DNA from: Streptomyces aurantiacus JA 4570
GTDB taxonomy: Bacteria; Actinomycetota; Actinomycetes; Streptomycetales; Streptomycetaceae
Assembly (NCBI RefSeq): GCF_000414115.1
Contig: NZ_AOPZ01000456.1
Location: 1 to 38,418 of the forward strand
Length of the DNA: 38,418 bases
Direction: 5' to 3'
Shown: positions 23,840 through 31,495 of the stretch, piece by piece
How the letters are laid out: every line of letters starts with the position of its first letter
How positions within the stretch are numbered: position 1 is the first letter of the stretch
Program-made: the position numbers and the translations under genes
The notes under the pieces: generated by a model
Databases searched by the model: none
Seen by the model: only the letters and a program-made list of their open reading frames with translations
Told to the model about the DNA's origin: nothing

Positions 23840-24170
23840 GGTTGCTGTATCTGCGTGGAGTACGAAGAGGTGTAGCTGCTACTGGTGCATGCCCTGCATC
23901 AAGGGGGCTAGCTACCTGCATCGCATGAGCCGATCAGGCGGACCGTGCGTGTTGAGGCATGGGGCGCGACCATGCACTGGCACTCGCCGTTGCTTCTCGG
24001 TGCGGCACCATCAACGAGACGCGGACTGCACGGGCTTGGTCCCAAGACGAGCAGGCTCGTCGCCGCGCCTCGTGCTCGAAGCCCGGATGGGGTGTGTCTC
24101 TGGTGCGTGATTCCGCGAGGTGAGAGGGGAATGTCGCTCTGGGGAAGCCAAGCCAAGGGAGGACTAGCAG
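23840..24170. other. Divergent promoter region of the two nuclease genes
   Basis: This 331-bp gap lies between the leftward AAA gene and the rightward Mrr-type gene. It should hold both promoters. GGGAGG at about 24157 is the ribosome binding site of the rightward gene. No supported small gene, tRNA or strong hairpin was seen; short frames here lack ribosome binding sites. Confidence 0.5.
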
Positions 24171-25772
24171 GTGGCGCAGCGTGGTAGCGGCCGAGGCAAT
24201 GAGTACCAGCGGCAACAGCAAGCCTTACGTCGGGCCCAGGATCAGCAGGCACGTCAGGTGGAGCGGGAGCGGAAGGCAGCCGAGACGGCCAGTAAGCGGC
24301 AGGAGCGTGAGCGGAAGGCCGCGTATCAGGAGCAGCAGGCCGAGCAGGCGCAGGTGCGCACGATCGGGGTCGAGCACGAGGTCGAGCAACTTGGGCAGTT
24401 GCTCCGTGACGCTTTGGTCGGTGATCCGCCAACGACCTTCGAAGGCCGGCGACGGACGCACAAGCCCAGAGGGTGGGATGAGCGTCCGTGGTCTCGTCCG
24501 GAACCCTCCCCGCGCTGGGAGGAGTTCGCCCCGTCTGAGCCCGGCGGCCTGGCTGCCGTTCTGGGCCTTGGCAGGAAGCGTTACGAGGCTGAAGTCGCTG
24601 AGGCCCGTGTGCGCTTCGGCGATGCGCAAGAACGCCATAGGCGAGCCGAGGACGAGCGGCTGGCAACGCTGGAGAGGAAGCAGACCGAGTACCGCCAAGC
24701 CGAAGAGCGTGCCCTTGCGGAAATTGGGGCCTTCAACCGGCAGTTGGATGAGGAACGCGAATCGTACAGAGCGGGGGAGCCCGCGGCAGTGGAGGCGCAC
24801 CTAGGCGCGGTGCTGGATGCGTCGAGGTACCCTCTGGGCTTCCCGCACGAGCATCGAATCGCCTTCCGTCCTGCTACCGGTGACGTACTTGTTGAGGTTC
24901 ACCTGCCCCCGGAGGGGATCGTTCCGGCTGCACGGGGCTATCGGTATGTGAAGAGCCGAGATGAGACGACCGTGCTGCCTCGGCCAGAGAAGGAGCGGAA
25001 GGAGATCTATGCCTCCGTCCTGGCGCAAGTCGCTCTGAGGACAGTCCACGAGATCTTGATGGGTGATCCGGACCGGATCATCAATGGTGTCATCTTGAAC
25101 GGCCATGTGAAGACCATCGACCGCGCCACTGGCCAAGAGGTATCGCCTTGCCTGGTGACGCTCAGTACCAGCAGAGAGCAGTTCGGGAAGCTCCGACTGA
25201 GCCAGGTCGATCCTGTGCACTGTCTCAAGGGGCTCAACGCACTGGTGTCTCCCAATCCGTACGACCTCGAACCGATCCGGCCCATCATCGAGTTCGATCT
25301 GTCGAAGTACCGCTTGATGGACAGCATGGACGTGGTGGCCGATCTGGACAGCAGGCCCGTGTTGGTGAAGCTGACACCCAGCGAGTTCGAGCACCTGATC
25401 CGCCAACTGTTCGAGGCGATCGGGATGGAGGCATGGAACACTCAGGCATCAAAGGACGAGGGCGTTGACGCGATTGCGATCAGCAAGGACCCTGTCTTCA
25501 ACGGTGAGTGCATCATCCAAGCCAAGCGCTACACCAGGCTGGTGGGCGTCGAGTCCGTCCAAGCGCTCGCGGGAGTGGTCGAGCACAAGCGCGCCGCCAA
25601 GGGGGTCCTCATCACCACGTCGTGGTTCGGCAGGGCTAGCCATGACTTTGCCCGCCAGCATGGTCGGCTGCAGCTCATCGAAGGACCGGAGCTCAAGTAC
25701 TTGATCAAGGAACACCTTGGCAAGGATGTGATTCCTGGTCCGGTTCCCCCGAAGAGGCGTCCCTCGCGATGA
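24171..25772 (+). CDS. Coiled-coil Mrr-type restriction endonuclease
   Basis: A 533-residue protein. Residues about 8-75 and 135-200 are charged, Gln/Glu/Arg-rich coiled coil. A middle domain of unknown type follows (about 200-395). The C-terminal Mrr-like PD-(D/E)xK nuclease domain (about 400-515) has EFEHLIRQLFEAIGMEAW, the catalytic Asp in DEGVDAIAI and the Q-A-K motif in CIIQAKRY. Mrr-type nucleases cut methylated or foreign DNA. GTG at 24171 follows AGGGAGG. It is divergent from the OLD-like gene, making a candidate defence pair; a methylase is not encoded nearby. Confidence 0.88.
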   Translation: MAQRGSGRGNEYQRQQQALRRAQDQQARQVERERKAAETASKRQERERKAAYQEQQAEQAQVRTIGVEHEVEQLGQLLRDALVGDPPTTFEGRRRTHKPRGWDERPWSRPEPSPRWEEFAPSEPGGLAAVLGLGRKRYEAEVAEARVRFGDAQERHRRAEDERLATLERKQTEYRQAEERALAEIGAFNRQLDEERESYRAGEPAAVEAHLGAVLDASRYPLGFPHEHRIAFRPATGDVLVEVHLPPEGIVPAARGYRYVKSRDETTVLPRPEKERKEIYASVLAQVALRTVHEILMGDPDRIINGVILNGHVKTIDRATGQEVSPCLVTLSTSREQFGKLRLSQVDPVHCLKGLNALVSPNPYDLEPIRPIIEFDLSKYRLMDSMDVVADLDSRPVLVKLTPSEFEHLIRQLFEAIGMEAWNTQASKDEGVDAIAISKDPVFNGECIIQAKRYTRLVGVESVQALAGVVEHKRAAKGVLITTSWFGRASHDFARQHGRLQLIEGPELKYLIKEHLGKDVIPGPVPPKRRPSR

Positions 25773-25790
25773 GGGGACGCCTGTCCTTTT
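25755..25790 (+). terminator. Terminator overlapping the nuclease stop codon
   Basis: AGGCGTCCC (25755-25763) and GGGACGCCT (25774-25782) form a 9-bp stem whose loop contains the TGA stop; TCCTTTTA follows. The hairpin therefore sits within the last codons of the gene. Confidence 0.85.
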
Positions 25791-26120
25791 AGGGGTGGGC
25801 TGCTGGGCCGTCCTTGGGTCGTCCGAGGCCGCTCGGCAACAGCCGACAGTGACCAATGACGACCTCTCGGGCGCGTACGTCCACCGCCCTGATCAGCAAG
25901 AACCCAGCTCCCCAAGACCCTCGACAAGACTCAAGGCAAGAAGACGTAACCCACCGTGACCGAGCCCCCGCCCGCGACCTTCCGCGGGCGGGGGGCTCGT
26001 CGGCGTCTCGTGGGGCGCCCGCGTGGCGGCGCGGGCAGCACCGTTCCATCCCAACACGCCCACGTGATCACCATGTTGGTTGCCTAAAGTGATCAACGGT
26101 CCGGCCGTCGTCGACGTGAC
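25791..26120. other. Right edge of the island, no supported gene
   Basis: No gene with start and ribosome binding site is seen. At about 25907-25951 a short frame ends in LDKTQGKKT and a TAA, resembling the KNQGKKK tail of GpmA (GGCAAGAAG is shared). The strong hairpin at 25962-25998 follows, in the same place relative to this tail as the gpmA terminator is to gpmA. Confidence 0.4.
25962..25998 (+). terminator. GC-rich hairpin at the island's right edge
   Basis: GAGCCCCCGCCCGCG (25962-25976) pairs with CGCGGGCGGGGGGCTC (25983-25998) with one bulged G. No intact gene ends before it, suggesting the gene it once served has been lost. Confidence 0.75.
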
Positions 26121-26150
26121 CGGATGTATGGATTCACGGAGGGAACAGAA

Positions 26151-26549
26151 GTGAAGGCAGTATTCAAGCGGCGTGCCGCCGCCGTCATTCCGGCCATGGT
26201 CACCGCCGTCCTCGCGGGCAGCCTCGCGGCCGCCCCGGCGGCGCAGGCGAGCGGTTCGAAGGGATGCGCCGGCGGATACGCGAAGTACACGTCGAAGGGT
26301 GACTTCCTCTACGTCAAGGACCGTAAGGCCGACGGTCGCACCGTGTTCGTCAACCTCGAGAACGCCGGCGGCAGGCCCGGGTTCTGGGACACCTTCCACG
26401 TCACCCGGGGCGCGGGCAAGAGCTTCACGTGGGACCTGGACCTCCCGGAGAGGCGGAAGGTCAAGATCATCGTCTCCCTCGTCAAGGGCGACCCGACCAG
26501 CAGCCACAGCAAGTGGTCCACGTGCGGGACGTTCACCAGCGCCACCTGA
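26151..26549 (+). CDS. Small secreted protein of unknown function
   Basis: A 132-residue protein with a Sec signal peptide (KRRAAAVIPAMVTAVLAGSL, cleavage after AQA). The mature part has two Cys (in KGCAGGYA and WSTCGTF), likely one disulfide, and ends TSAT. No family recognised. GTG at 26151 behind GGAGGGAA is preferred over the in-frame ATG at 26124, which would add a non-signal prefix. Confidence 0.82.
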   Translation: MKAVFKRRAAAVIPAMVTAVLAGSLAAAPAAQASGSKGCAGGYAKYTSKGDFLYVKDRKADGRTVFVNLENAGGRPGFWDTFHVTRGAGKSFTWDLDLPERRKVKIIVSLVKGDPTSSHSKWSTCGTFTSAT

Positions 26550-26686
26550 GTCCCGGGCGCACCGCATGAAGCCGGGCCGGGCGACGTCCCGCGCACATGT
26601 GCGCCGTTGACGCGCCCCGGCGTCCCGGGCATGCAATGTGGGGGCAGGCAGTACGTCTCAGCGGTACGCCTTCGAGGAGGAGACAC

Positions 26687-26800
26687 ATGGCCGAGTCCCC
26701 CAAGCCCGAGATATGTGCCGGTGACTGTCAGTGCGGTCCCGGCTGTAGCTGTGGCTGCCAGTCCGGCGGCCCGTGCCAGTGCGGCGGCGGTTGCGGCTGA
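26687..26800 (+). CDS. Metallothionein-like Cys-rich peptide (37 residues)
   Basis: Nine of 37 residues are cysteines, arranged mostly as CxC and CxxxC clusters (CAGDCQCGPGCSCGC, then CQCGGGC). This is the pattern of small bacterial metallothioneins, which bind Cu(I) or Zn(II) in the cytoplasm. GAGGAGGAGA at about 26674 is a strong ribosome binding site. A convergent hairpin terminator shared with phoU follows. Metal identity is unknown. Confidence 0.85.
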   Translation: MAESPKPEICAGDCQCGPGCSCGCQSGGPCQCGGGCG

Positions 26801-26815
26801 CGCCCGGAGCAGGGA

Positions 26816-26847
26816 GGGGTGGGCGCGCACGCCTCGGCGCCCACCCC
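26816..26847. terminator. Bidirectional terminator between Cys-rich gene and phoU
   Basis: GGGGTGGGCGC (26816-26826) and GCGCCCACCCC (26837-26847) form a perfect 11-bp stem between two converging genes. Confidence 0.85.
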
Positions 26848-26905
26848 GGCACCCCGCCGCGGGCAGGCCGCACGCGCCCCGCCCCCGACACCCCGCAGGC
26901 AGGCG

Positions 26906-27586
26906 TTACGCGCCCTCGACCGGCGCCGTCCCCGGCTGGATCTCGTCCGCGTGCTCACCCGTCACCAGGTACACGACCCGCTTGGCGACGGACACCGCGT
27001 GGTCCGCGAAGCGCTCGTAGTAGCGGCCGAGGAGCGTCACGTCCACGGCCGTCTCGATGCCGTGCTTCCAGCGGTCGTCCATCAGGTGCTGGAACAGCGT
27101 GCGGTGCAGCAGGTCCATCTCGTCGTCGTCCTGCTCCAGCTGGAGCGCCAGGTCGACGTCCTTGGTGATGATGACCTCCGCCGCCTTCGCCATCAGGCGC
27201 TGCGCGAGCTGCCCCATCTCCAGGATCGTCGCGTGCAGGTCGCGCGGCACCGCCGAGTCCGGGAAACGCAGCCGGGCCAGCTTGGCCACGTGCTGGGCCA
27301 GGTCGCCGGAGCGCTCCAGGTCGGCGCTCATCCGCAGCGAGGTGACGACGATCCGCAGATCCGTCGCGACCGGCTGCTGCCGCGCCAGCAGGGCTATCGC
27401 TCGTGCCTCCAGCTCGTGCTGGAGATCGTCGACCTTCTGGTCGGCGGCGATCACGCTCTCGGCCAGCTTGAGGTCGGCGTCGAGCATGGCCGTGGTGGCG
27501 CGCCCGATAGCCGACCCGACAAGGCGGGCCATCTCGACCAGGCCCTCGCCGATCGAGTCAAGTTCCTCGTGGTACGCGTCACGCAT
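26906..27586 (-). CDS. phoU: Phosphate signalling protein PhoU
   Basis: A 226-residue all-helical protein of two PhoU repeats, each with the metal-binding E/DxxxD pattern (for example LDSIGEGLVEMARL near the start and ADLERSGDLAQHVAKLARL; second repeat with FADHAVSVAKRVVYLVTGE). PhoU links phosphate transport with the PhoR sensor kinase and lowers Pho regulon output under phosphate sufficiency. The ATG at 27586 follows GAGGGA. It is divergent from phoR across a region with duplicated PHO boxes, as is conserved in Streptomyces. Confidence 0.97.
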   Translation of the reverse strand: MRDAYHEELDSIGEGLVEMARLVGSAIGRATTAMLDADLKLAESVIAADQKVDDLQHELEARAIALLARQQPVATDLRIVVTSLRMSADLERSGDLAQHVAKLARLRFPDSAVPRDLHATILEMGQLAQRLMAKAAEVIITKDVDLALQLEQDDDEMDLLHRTLFQHLMDDRWKHGIETAVDVTLLGRYYERFADHAVSVAKRVVYLVTGEHADEIQPGTAPVEGA

Positions 27587-27667
27587 GTGGCTGTCCCTCT
27601 CTCGTACGTCACAGGGGGTCACCCCTACGCTCCCACGGTGTGGGGCCGACGCGTCCGTTTAAGTCAT

Positions 27668-27700
27668 CTCAAATGAATCGTCCCTGTCGTCAAGGTGAAC
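27668..27700 (-). promoter_or_regulatory. PHO box, phoU-proximal copy
   Basis: On the minus strand three 11-nt units read GTTCACCTTGA, CGACAGGGACG and ATTCATTTGAG. The first contains the exact PhoP core GTTCACC and the third a close variant (ATTCATT), 22 nt apart, as in known Streptomyces PhoP operators. It is 82-114 bp upstream of phoU. Confidence 0.8.
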
Positions 27701-27829
27701 TATGGGCGACAGAGCCCCCTCCGGCGCCCGATGCGCCACACTGCACGAGGGGTCCCACGAGGCGACCCCCGACCCGCACCCGGAAGGCGGGCCCGACACC
27801 GGAATTTCCGGGTCCACCGGGCCGTCCCG

Positions 27830-27862
27830 CCGAAATGAACCACTGCCGTCCCCACGGTGAAC
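27830..27862 (-). promoter_or_regulatory. PHO box, phoR-proximal copy
   Basis: The same minus-strand arrangement: GTTCACCGTGG, GGACGGCAGTG and GTTCATTTCGG, with GTTCACC and GTTCATT in units one and three. It lies 73-105 bp before phoR. Together with flanking bases it is an approximate 43-bp duplication of the phoU-proximal copy, displaced by exactly 162 bp. Confidence 0.8.
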
Positions 27863-27935
27863 TCTGGGCGACGAGTGTTCGAGTGGCCACCCGGATGGCT
27901 GTGGGCGGTGCTCCGAACGCGCATAACCTGGAGGC

Positions 27936-29252
27936 ATGGACGTGAACGCGGCGGTCGCCGCAGCGGCAGCGATCGCCGGGGTGTGCACCGGCGTGATCGC
28001 CATGCTGGCGTTTCGCTGGAGCGAGCGCGACCAGAAGAGGCCCACGAGGACATCCCTGCACACGGACCCGGTCCTGCCCCCCGGCGTCGACACGGTGCTG
28101 TCCGTGCTGCGCTCCTCCGCCGTCGTCCTGGACGAGGCGGACAGCGTGGTCAAGGCGAGCTCCGCGGCGTACGCCCTCGGACTGGTGCGCGGTGGCAAGC
28201 TCGCCGTCGAGCCGATGCTGCAGATGGCCAGGGACACCCGGCGCGACGGCGAGATACGCCAGGTCGAGCTGGACCTGCCGCGCCGGGGCACCGGCCGCGG
28301 CGACGCGCTCGCGGTGTCCGCGCGGGTGGCGCCGCTCGGCTCCCGGCTCGTCCTGCTGCTCGTCGAGGACCTGACGGAGGCCCGCCGCATCGAGGCCGTG
28401 CGCCGCGACTTCGTGGCGAACGTCAGCCATGAGCTCAAGACGCCGGTCGGGGCGCTCTCCCTGCTCTCCGAAGCCGTCATGGACGCCGCCGACGACCCGG
28501 AGGCCGTCGAACGCTTCGCGGGCCGGATGCAGAACGAGGCGACCCGCCTGACCAACCTCGTGCAGGAGCTGATCGACCTCTCCCGGGTGCAGAACGACGA
28601 CCCCCTGGAGGACGCCGAGCCGGTCCGCGTCGACGAGCTGGTGGGCGAGGCCATCGACCGCTGCCGGCACCAGGCGGGCACGAAGCAGATCACCATGGCC
28701 ACGAACATGGCGGCGCCCGAAGGGCTCGTCCAGGGCGGCGGTGGGCGGCGCGAGGGCGGCACCGCCGACCTCCGGGTCTGGGGCAACCGGGGTCAGCTCG
28801 CCGCGGCGCTCGGCAATCTCGTCGAGAACGCCGTCAACTACTCACCGGCCCGTACCCGGGTCGGAATAGCCGCTCGCCGGGTCAGCGCACCGGGCGGGGA
28901 CCTCATCGAGGTCGCGGTCACCGACCAGGGCATCGGCATTTCCGACAAGGACAAGGAACGCATCTTCGAGCGCTTCTACCGCGTCGACCCGGCCCGCTCC
29001 CGGGCCACCGGCGGCACCGGCCTCGGCCTTGCCATCGTCAAGCACGTGGCCGCCTCGCACGGCGGGGAGGTCACCGTGTGGAGCTCGGAGGGACAGGGCT
29101 CCACCTTCACCCTGCGGCTGCCCGAGGCGGCCGCGAACCGCGACCGCGGCGCCGGGACCGGCCCGGCCGCGAACGGCGCGCACCAGGGCGCAAGGCCCGA
29201 CGACACAACCGCATACGAACCCATTCCTGCCGCCCCGGAGGTCCTTCCGTGA
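27936..29252 (+). CDS. phoR: Phosphate sensor histidine kinase (PhoR/SenX3 type)
   Basis: A 438-residue membrane kinase. One N-terminal membrane helix (about 5-26), a PAS-like region (about 50-145), H box DFVANVSHELKTPVGALS with His165, N box LGNLVENAVNYS, G1 DQGIGIS and G2 GTGLGLAIVKH. It phosphorylates PhoP on phosphate limitation. The end overlaps the PhoP start by 4 bp (GTGA). CTGGAGG stands directly before the ATG. The PHO boxes upstream suggest autoactivation. Confidence 0.97.
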   Translation: MDVNAAVAAAAAIAGVCTGVIAMLAFRWSERDQKRPTRTSLHTDPVLPPGVDTVLSVLRSSAVVLDEADSVVKASSAAYALGLVRGGKLAVEPMLQMARDTRRDGEIRQVELDLPRRGTGRGDALAVSARVAPLGSRLVLLLVEDLTEARRIEAVRRDFVANVSHELKTPVGALSLLSEAVMDAADDPEAVERFAGRMQNEATRLTNLVQELIDLSRVQNDDPLEDAEPVRVDELVGEAIDRCRHQAGTKQITMATNMAAPEGLVQGGGGRREGGTADLRVWGNRGQLAAALGNLVENAVNYSPARTRVGIAARRVSAPGGDLIEVAVTDQGIGISDKDKERIFERFYRVDPARSRATGGTGLGLAIVKHVAASHGGEVTVWSSEGQGSTFTLRLPEAAANRDRGAGTGPAANGAHQGARPDDTTAYEPIPAAPEVLP

Positions 29253-29929
29253 CCCGAGTGCTCGTCGTCGAGGACGAGGAATCCTTCAGCGACGCCCTGT
29301 CGTACATGCTCCGCAAGGAGGGCTTCGAGGTCGCCATCGCGGCCACCGGCCCGGACGGTCTCGACGAATTCGAGCGCAATGGCGCCGACCTCGTCCTGCT
29401 CGACCTGATGCTGCCGGGCCTGCCCGGCACGGAGGTCTGCCGCCAGCTCCGCAGCCGTTCGAACGTGCCGGTGATCATGGTCACCGCCAAGGACAGCGAG
29501 ATCGACAAGGTCGTCGGCCTGGAAATAGGAGCCGATGACTATGTGACCAAGCCCTTCTCGTCCCGCGAGCTGGTCGCCCGCATCCGCGCGGTGCTGCGCC
29601 GCCGGGGCGAGCCGGAGGAGGTCGCCCCGCAGGCCCTGGAGGCAGGGCCGGTCCGCATGGACGTCGACCGCCACGTCGTCACCGTCTCCGGCTCCAAGGT
29701 CGACCTGCCCCTGAAGGAGTTCGACCTCCTGGAGATGCTGCTGCGCAACGCGGGCCGCGTACTCACCCGCATGCAGCTCATCGACCGCGTCTGGGGCGCC
29801 GACTACGTGGGCGACACCAAGACCCTGGACGTCCACGTCAAGCGCCTGCGCGCCAAGATCGAGCCGGACCCGGGGGCCCCGCGCTACCTGGTGACGGTCC
29901 GCGGCCTCGGCTACAAGTTCGAGCCGTAA
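29249..29929 (+). CDS. phoP: Phosphate response regulator (PhoP/RegX3 type)
   Basis: A 226-residue OmpR-family regulator. Receiver: acidic VVEDEES, phospho-acceptor D52 in LLDLMLPG, T79 and K101 in DYVTKPFSS. The winged-helix effector domain (about 125-222) carries LKEFDLLEMLLRNAGRVLT and the recognition helix in TKTLDVHVKRLRAKIE. It binds GTTCACC direct repeats and also cross-regulates nitrogen and antibiotic genes in Streptomyces. Its GTG start is coupled to phoR. Confidence 0.97.
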   Translation: MTRVLVVEDEESFSDALSYMLRKEGFEVAIAATGPDGLDEFERNGADLVLLDLMLPGLPGTEVCRQLRSRSNVPVIMVTAKDSEIDKVVGLEIGADDYVTKPFSSRELVARIRAVLRRRGEPEEVAPQALEAGPVRMDVDRHVVTVSGSKVDLPLKEFDLLEMLLRNAGRVLTRMQLIDRVWGADYVGDTKTLDVHVKRLRAKIEPDPGAPRYLVTVRGLGYKFEP

Positions 29930-29957
29930 ACAGCACCTACGCGCGCGTGCGCAACGC

Positions 29958-29990
29958 AAAGGGCGGGAACCCGAGAGGTTCCCGCCCTTT
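29958..29990. terminator. Bidirectional terminator between phoP and lipoprotein gene
   Basis: A perfect 14-bp stem AAAGGGCGGGAACC/GGTTCCCGCCCTTT around a 5-nt loop; the stem ends supply AAA and TTT in both directions, suiting two converging genes. Confidence 0.93.
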
Positions 29991-30008
29991 CGTGCTCCGT
30001 ACGAAGCG

Positions 30009-30776
30009 TCAGTGCGCGGTGCCGCCCTGCGAGGCGGCCTGGCCGCCCTCGGGAGTGGTCCCACCGGCGGGCGGCGTGACGCCCGCGCCCTGAGCACCCT
30101 CGGAGCCCTCGGCCCCGTCCGTGCCCTGAGCACCCTCCGCGCCGTCGGCCGGCGTGCCGGAGGGGGTTCCCGACGGCTTGCCCGAGGGCTTGCCGGACGG
30201 GGTGCCCGAGGGCTTGCCCGACGGCTTGGCGTCCGGGGCCTTCGGGAGCTCGCTCGGGCCCCACTTCTCGAAGTAGCTCTCGGCCGGGACCACGAAGGTC
30301 TTCAGCTTCACGTCGCCGGTCTTGCTGAACGCGAAGGTGACGGGCTGCGCGTTGCCGTCCTGGACGGCCTCGCGGCTGCTCGGCAGGACCGCCGAGGCGT
30401 TGTCCTTGCCGCCGATGGTGAGGGAGCCGCCGGCCGGGATCGTCAGACCGCCGCCCTTGCCCTTCTTCTCGCCCTTGGCGGGGCTCAGCGCGGCCTTCTT
30501 GCCGGTGCCGTCGACCTTGATCGAGTCGAGGGTCTGGGCGGTGTCGCCGTTGTTGAAGACCGTCGCGGCGACCACGGCGGGGCCGGTCGACTCGCGGTCG
30601 GGCTGCGTGATGATCATGGCGTTCTGGATCTTGAGGTCGCCGACGGCGGTCGCCGCGTTGTCCGGCTTGATCTCGATCGTCTGGGCGTTGTTTCCGGCAC
30701 CGCAGGCGGTGAGCGTGGCGAGCGAGAACGCGAGGGCGGTGGCGGCGATGGCGCCGCGTCGAAGGCTGCGGCTCAC
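30009..30776 (-). CDS. Lipoprotein with low-complexity tail
   Basis: A 255-residue lipoprotein: signal peptide with lipobox LTAC (Cys25), a beta-rich domain (about 35-175) with VGDLKIQNAMIITQPD resembling the DUF461/PCu(A)C copper-chaperone fold, then a Pro/Ser/Gly/Lys repeat region (PSGKPSGTP units) and an Ala/Glu/Gly tail. The methionine/histidine metal ligands of true PCu(A)C proteins are not clearly seen, so copper binding is unproven. The GTG at 30776 is assumed. Convergent with phoP. Confidence 0.82.
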   Translation of the reverse strand: MSRSLRRGAIAATALAFSLATLTACGAGNNAQTIEIKPDNAATAVGDLKIQNAMIITQPDRESTGPAVVAATVFNNGDTAQTLDSIKVDGTGKKAALSPAKGEKKGKGGGLTIPAGGSLTIGGKDNASAVLPSSREAVQDGNAQPVTFAFSKTGDVKLKTFVVPAESYFEKWGPSELPKAPDAKPSGKPSGTPSGKPSGKPSGTPSGTPADGAEGAQGTDGAEGSEGAQGAGVTPPAGGTTPEGGQAASQGGTAH

Positions 30777-31461
30777 GGCGGCGGCAACTCCTAGAACGTG
30801 GGCGGTAACGGATGGGCGGGCGGCCGTTTGACCGCCCTAAGGGTGTGTCAGCGCGCTTAGGTTACCGAGCCGTTCCCGCGCCACCGCACCCGACCCGCCC
30901 CTGTGGGCACCCGACCCGCCCCGGTGGCCCGCGAACCTCCCCGGGCGCACGTGCCACGGCCGTCCCATTGGCTTGATGCCGGTGGCGCGTTCCCCATTCC
31001 CAAAACCGTCGTCGACGACTGCCGGGTGATTTTCCACGGGGAAATGCGGGGCGGCGGCCGAAATTGATCAGTGAACGTTTCGCCGCGGGTAACGGCGCGT
31101 GTAACGGAGACCGGATCGGAGCACGCTTCCGATGGGCCGGGCGCCCGTGCTTCTTGATCAATTCCGGATTCGCCGAGTCGTCGCGTACGCGGCCCGGTCG
31201 CCGAACCCCGTACGTGGCACCAGTCACCGAACGGAGTAGCGGAAGTTCACCTACGGGAACCCGGCAAACCGGGACGTTCGTCCTCCTGAGGCGCCCTCGC
31301 GGGGTGCGTAACGGGGGCGTTTCACCCCCGCCGAACAGTGGCTCCCACCTGCGAATACCCCCTTCCGCGGCCCTCGCGCAGCACGTTCCTGTTGCTGTTG
31401 TCAAGCCCCGAGATATGCCCTGACCTGCGAAAACGCCATTCAGAACCCGCCGTTTCCGTGT
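30777..31461. other. Long intergenic region upstream of carD
   Basis: Nearly 700 bp without a supported gene. The promoter of the leftward lipoprotein gene must lie at its left end. Two TTGATCA sites occur (31066-31072 and 31154-31160, the latter as TTGATCAA), and the segment around 31060-31260 is less GC-rich than its flanks. Frames on both strands (for example about 30862-31404 minus) lack ribosome binding sites and recognisable domains. A non-coding RNA or long leader is possible. Confidence 0.4.
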
Positions 31462-31481
31462 TACCCTGGATAGCCACGGAA
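31454..31481 (+). promoter_or_regulatory. carD promoter region with inverted repeat
   Basis: TACCCT at 31462-31467 fits an actinobacterial -10 element. TTCCGTG (31454-31460) and CACGGAA (31475-31481) form an inverted repeat straddling it, which could be an operator. Confidence 0.45.
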
Positions 31482-31495
31482 GGGGTACCTGTCAC

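Noticed and set aside
23880..23960. Possible tRNA-like or att-type segment in the divergent nuclease promoter region
   Set aside because: No cloverleaf with acceptor stem and T-loop consensus could be formed.
30862..31404. 180-codon minus-strand frame upstream of carD
   Set aside because: No ribosome binding site, no domain, Arg/Gly-rich shadow-like composition.
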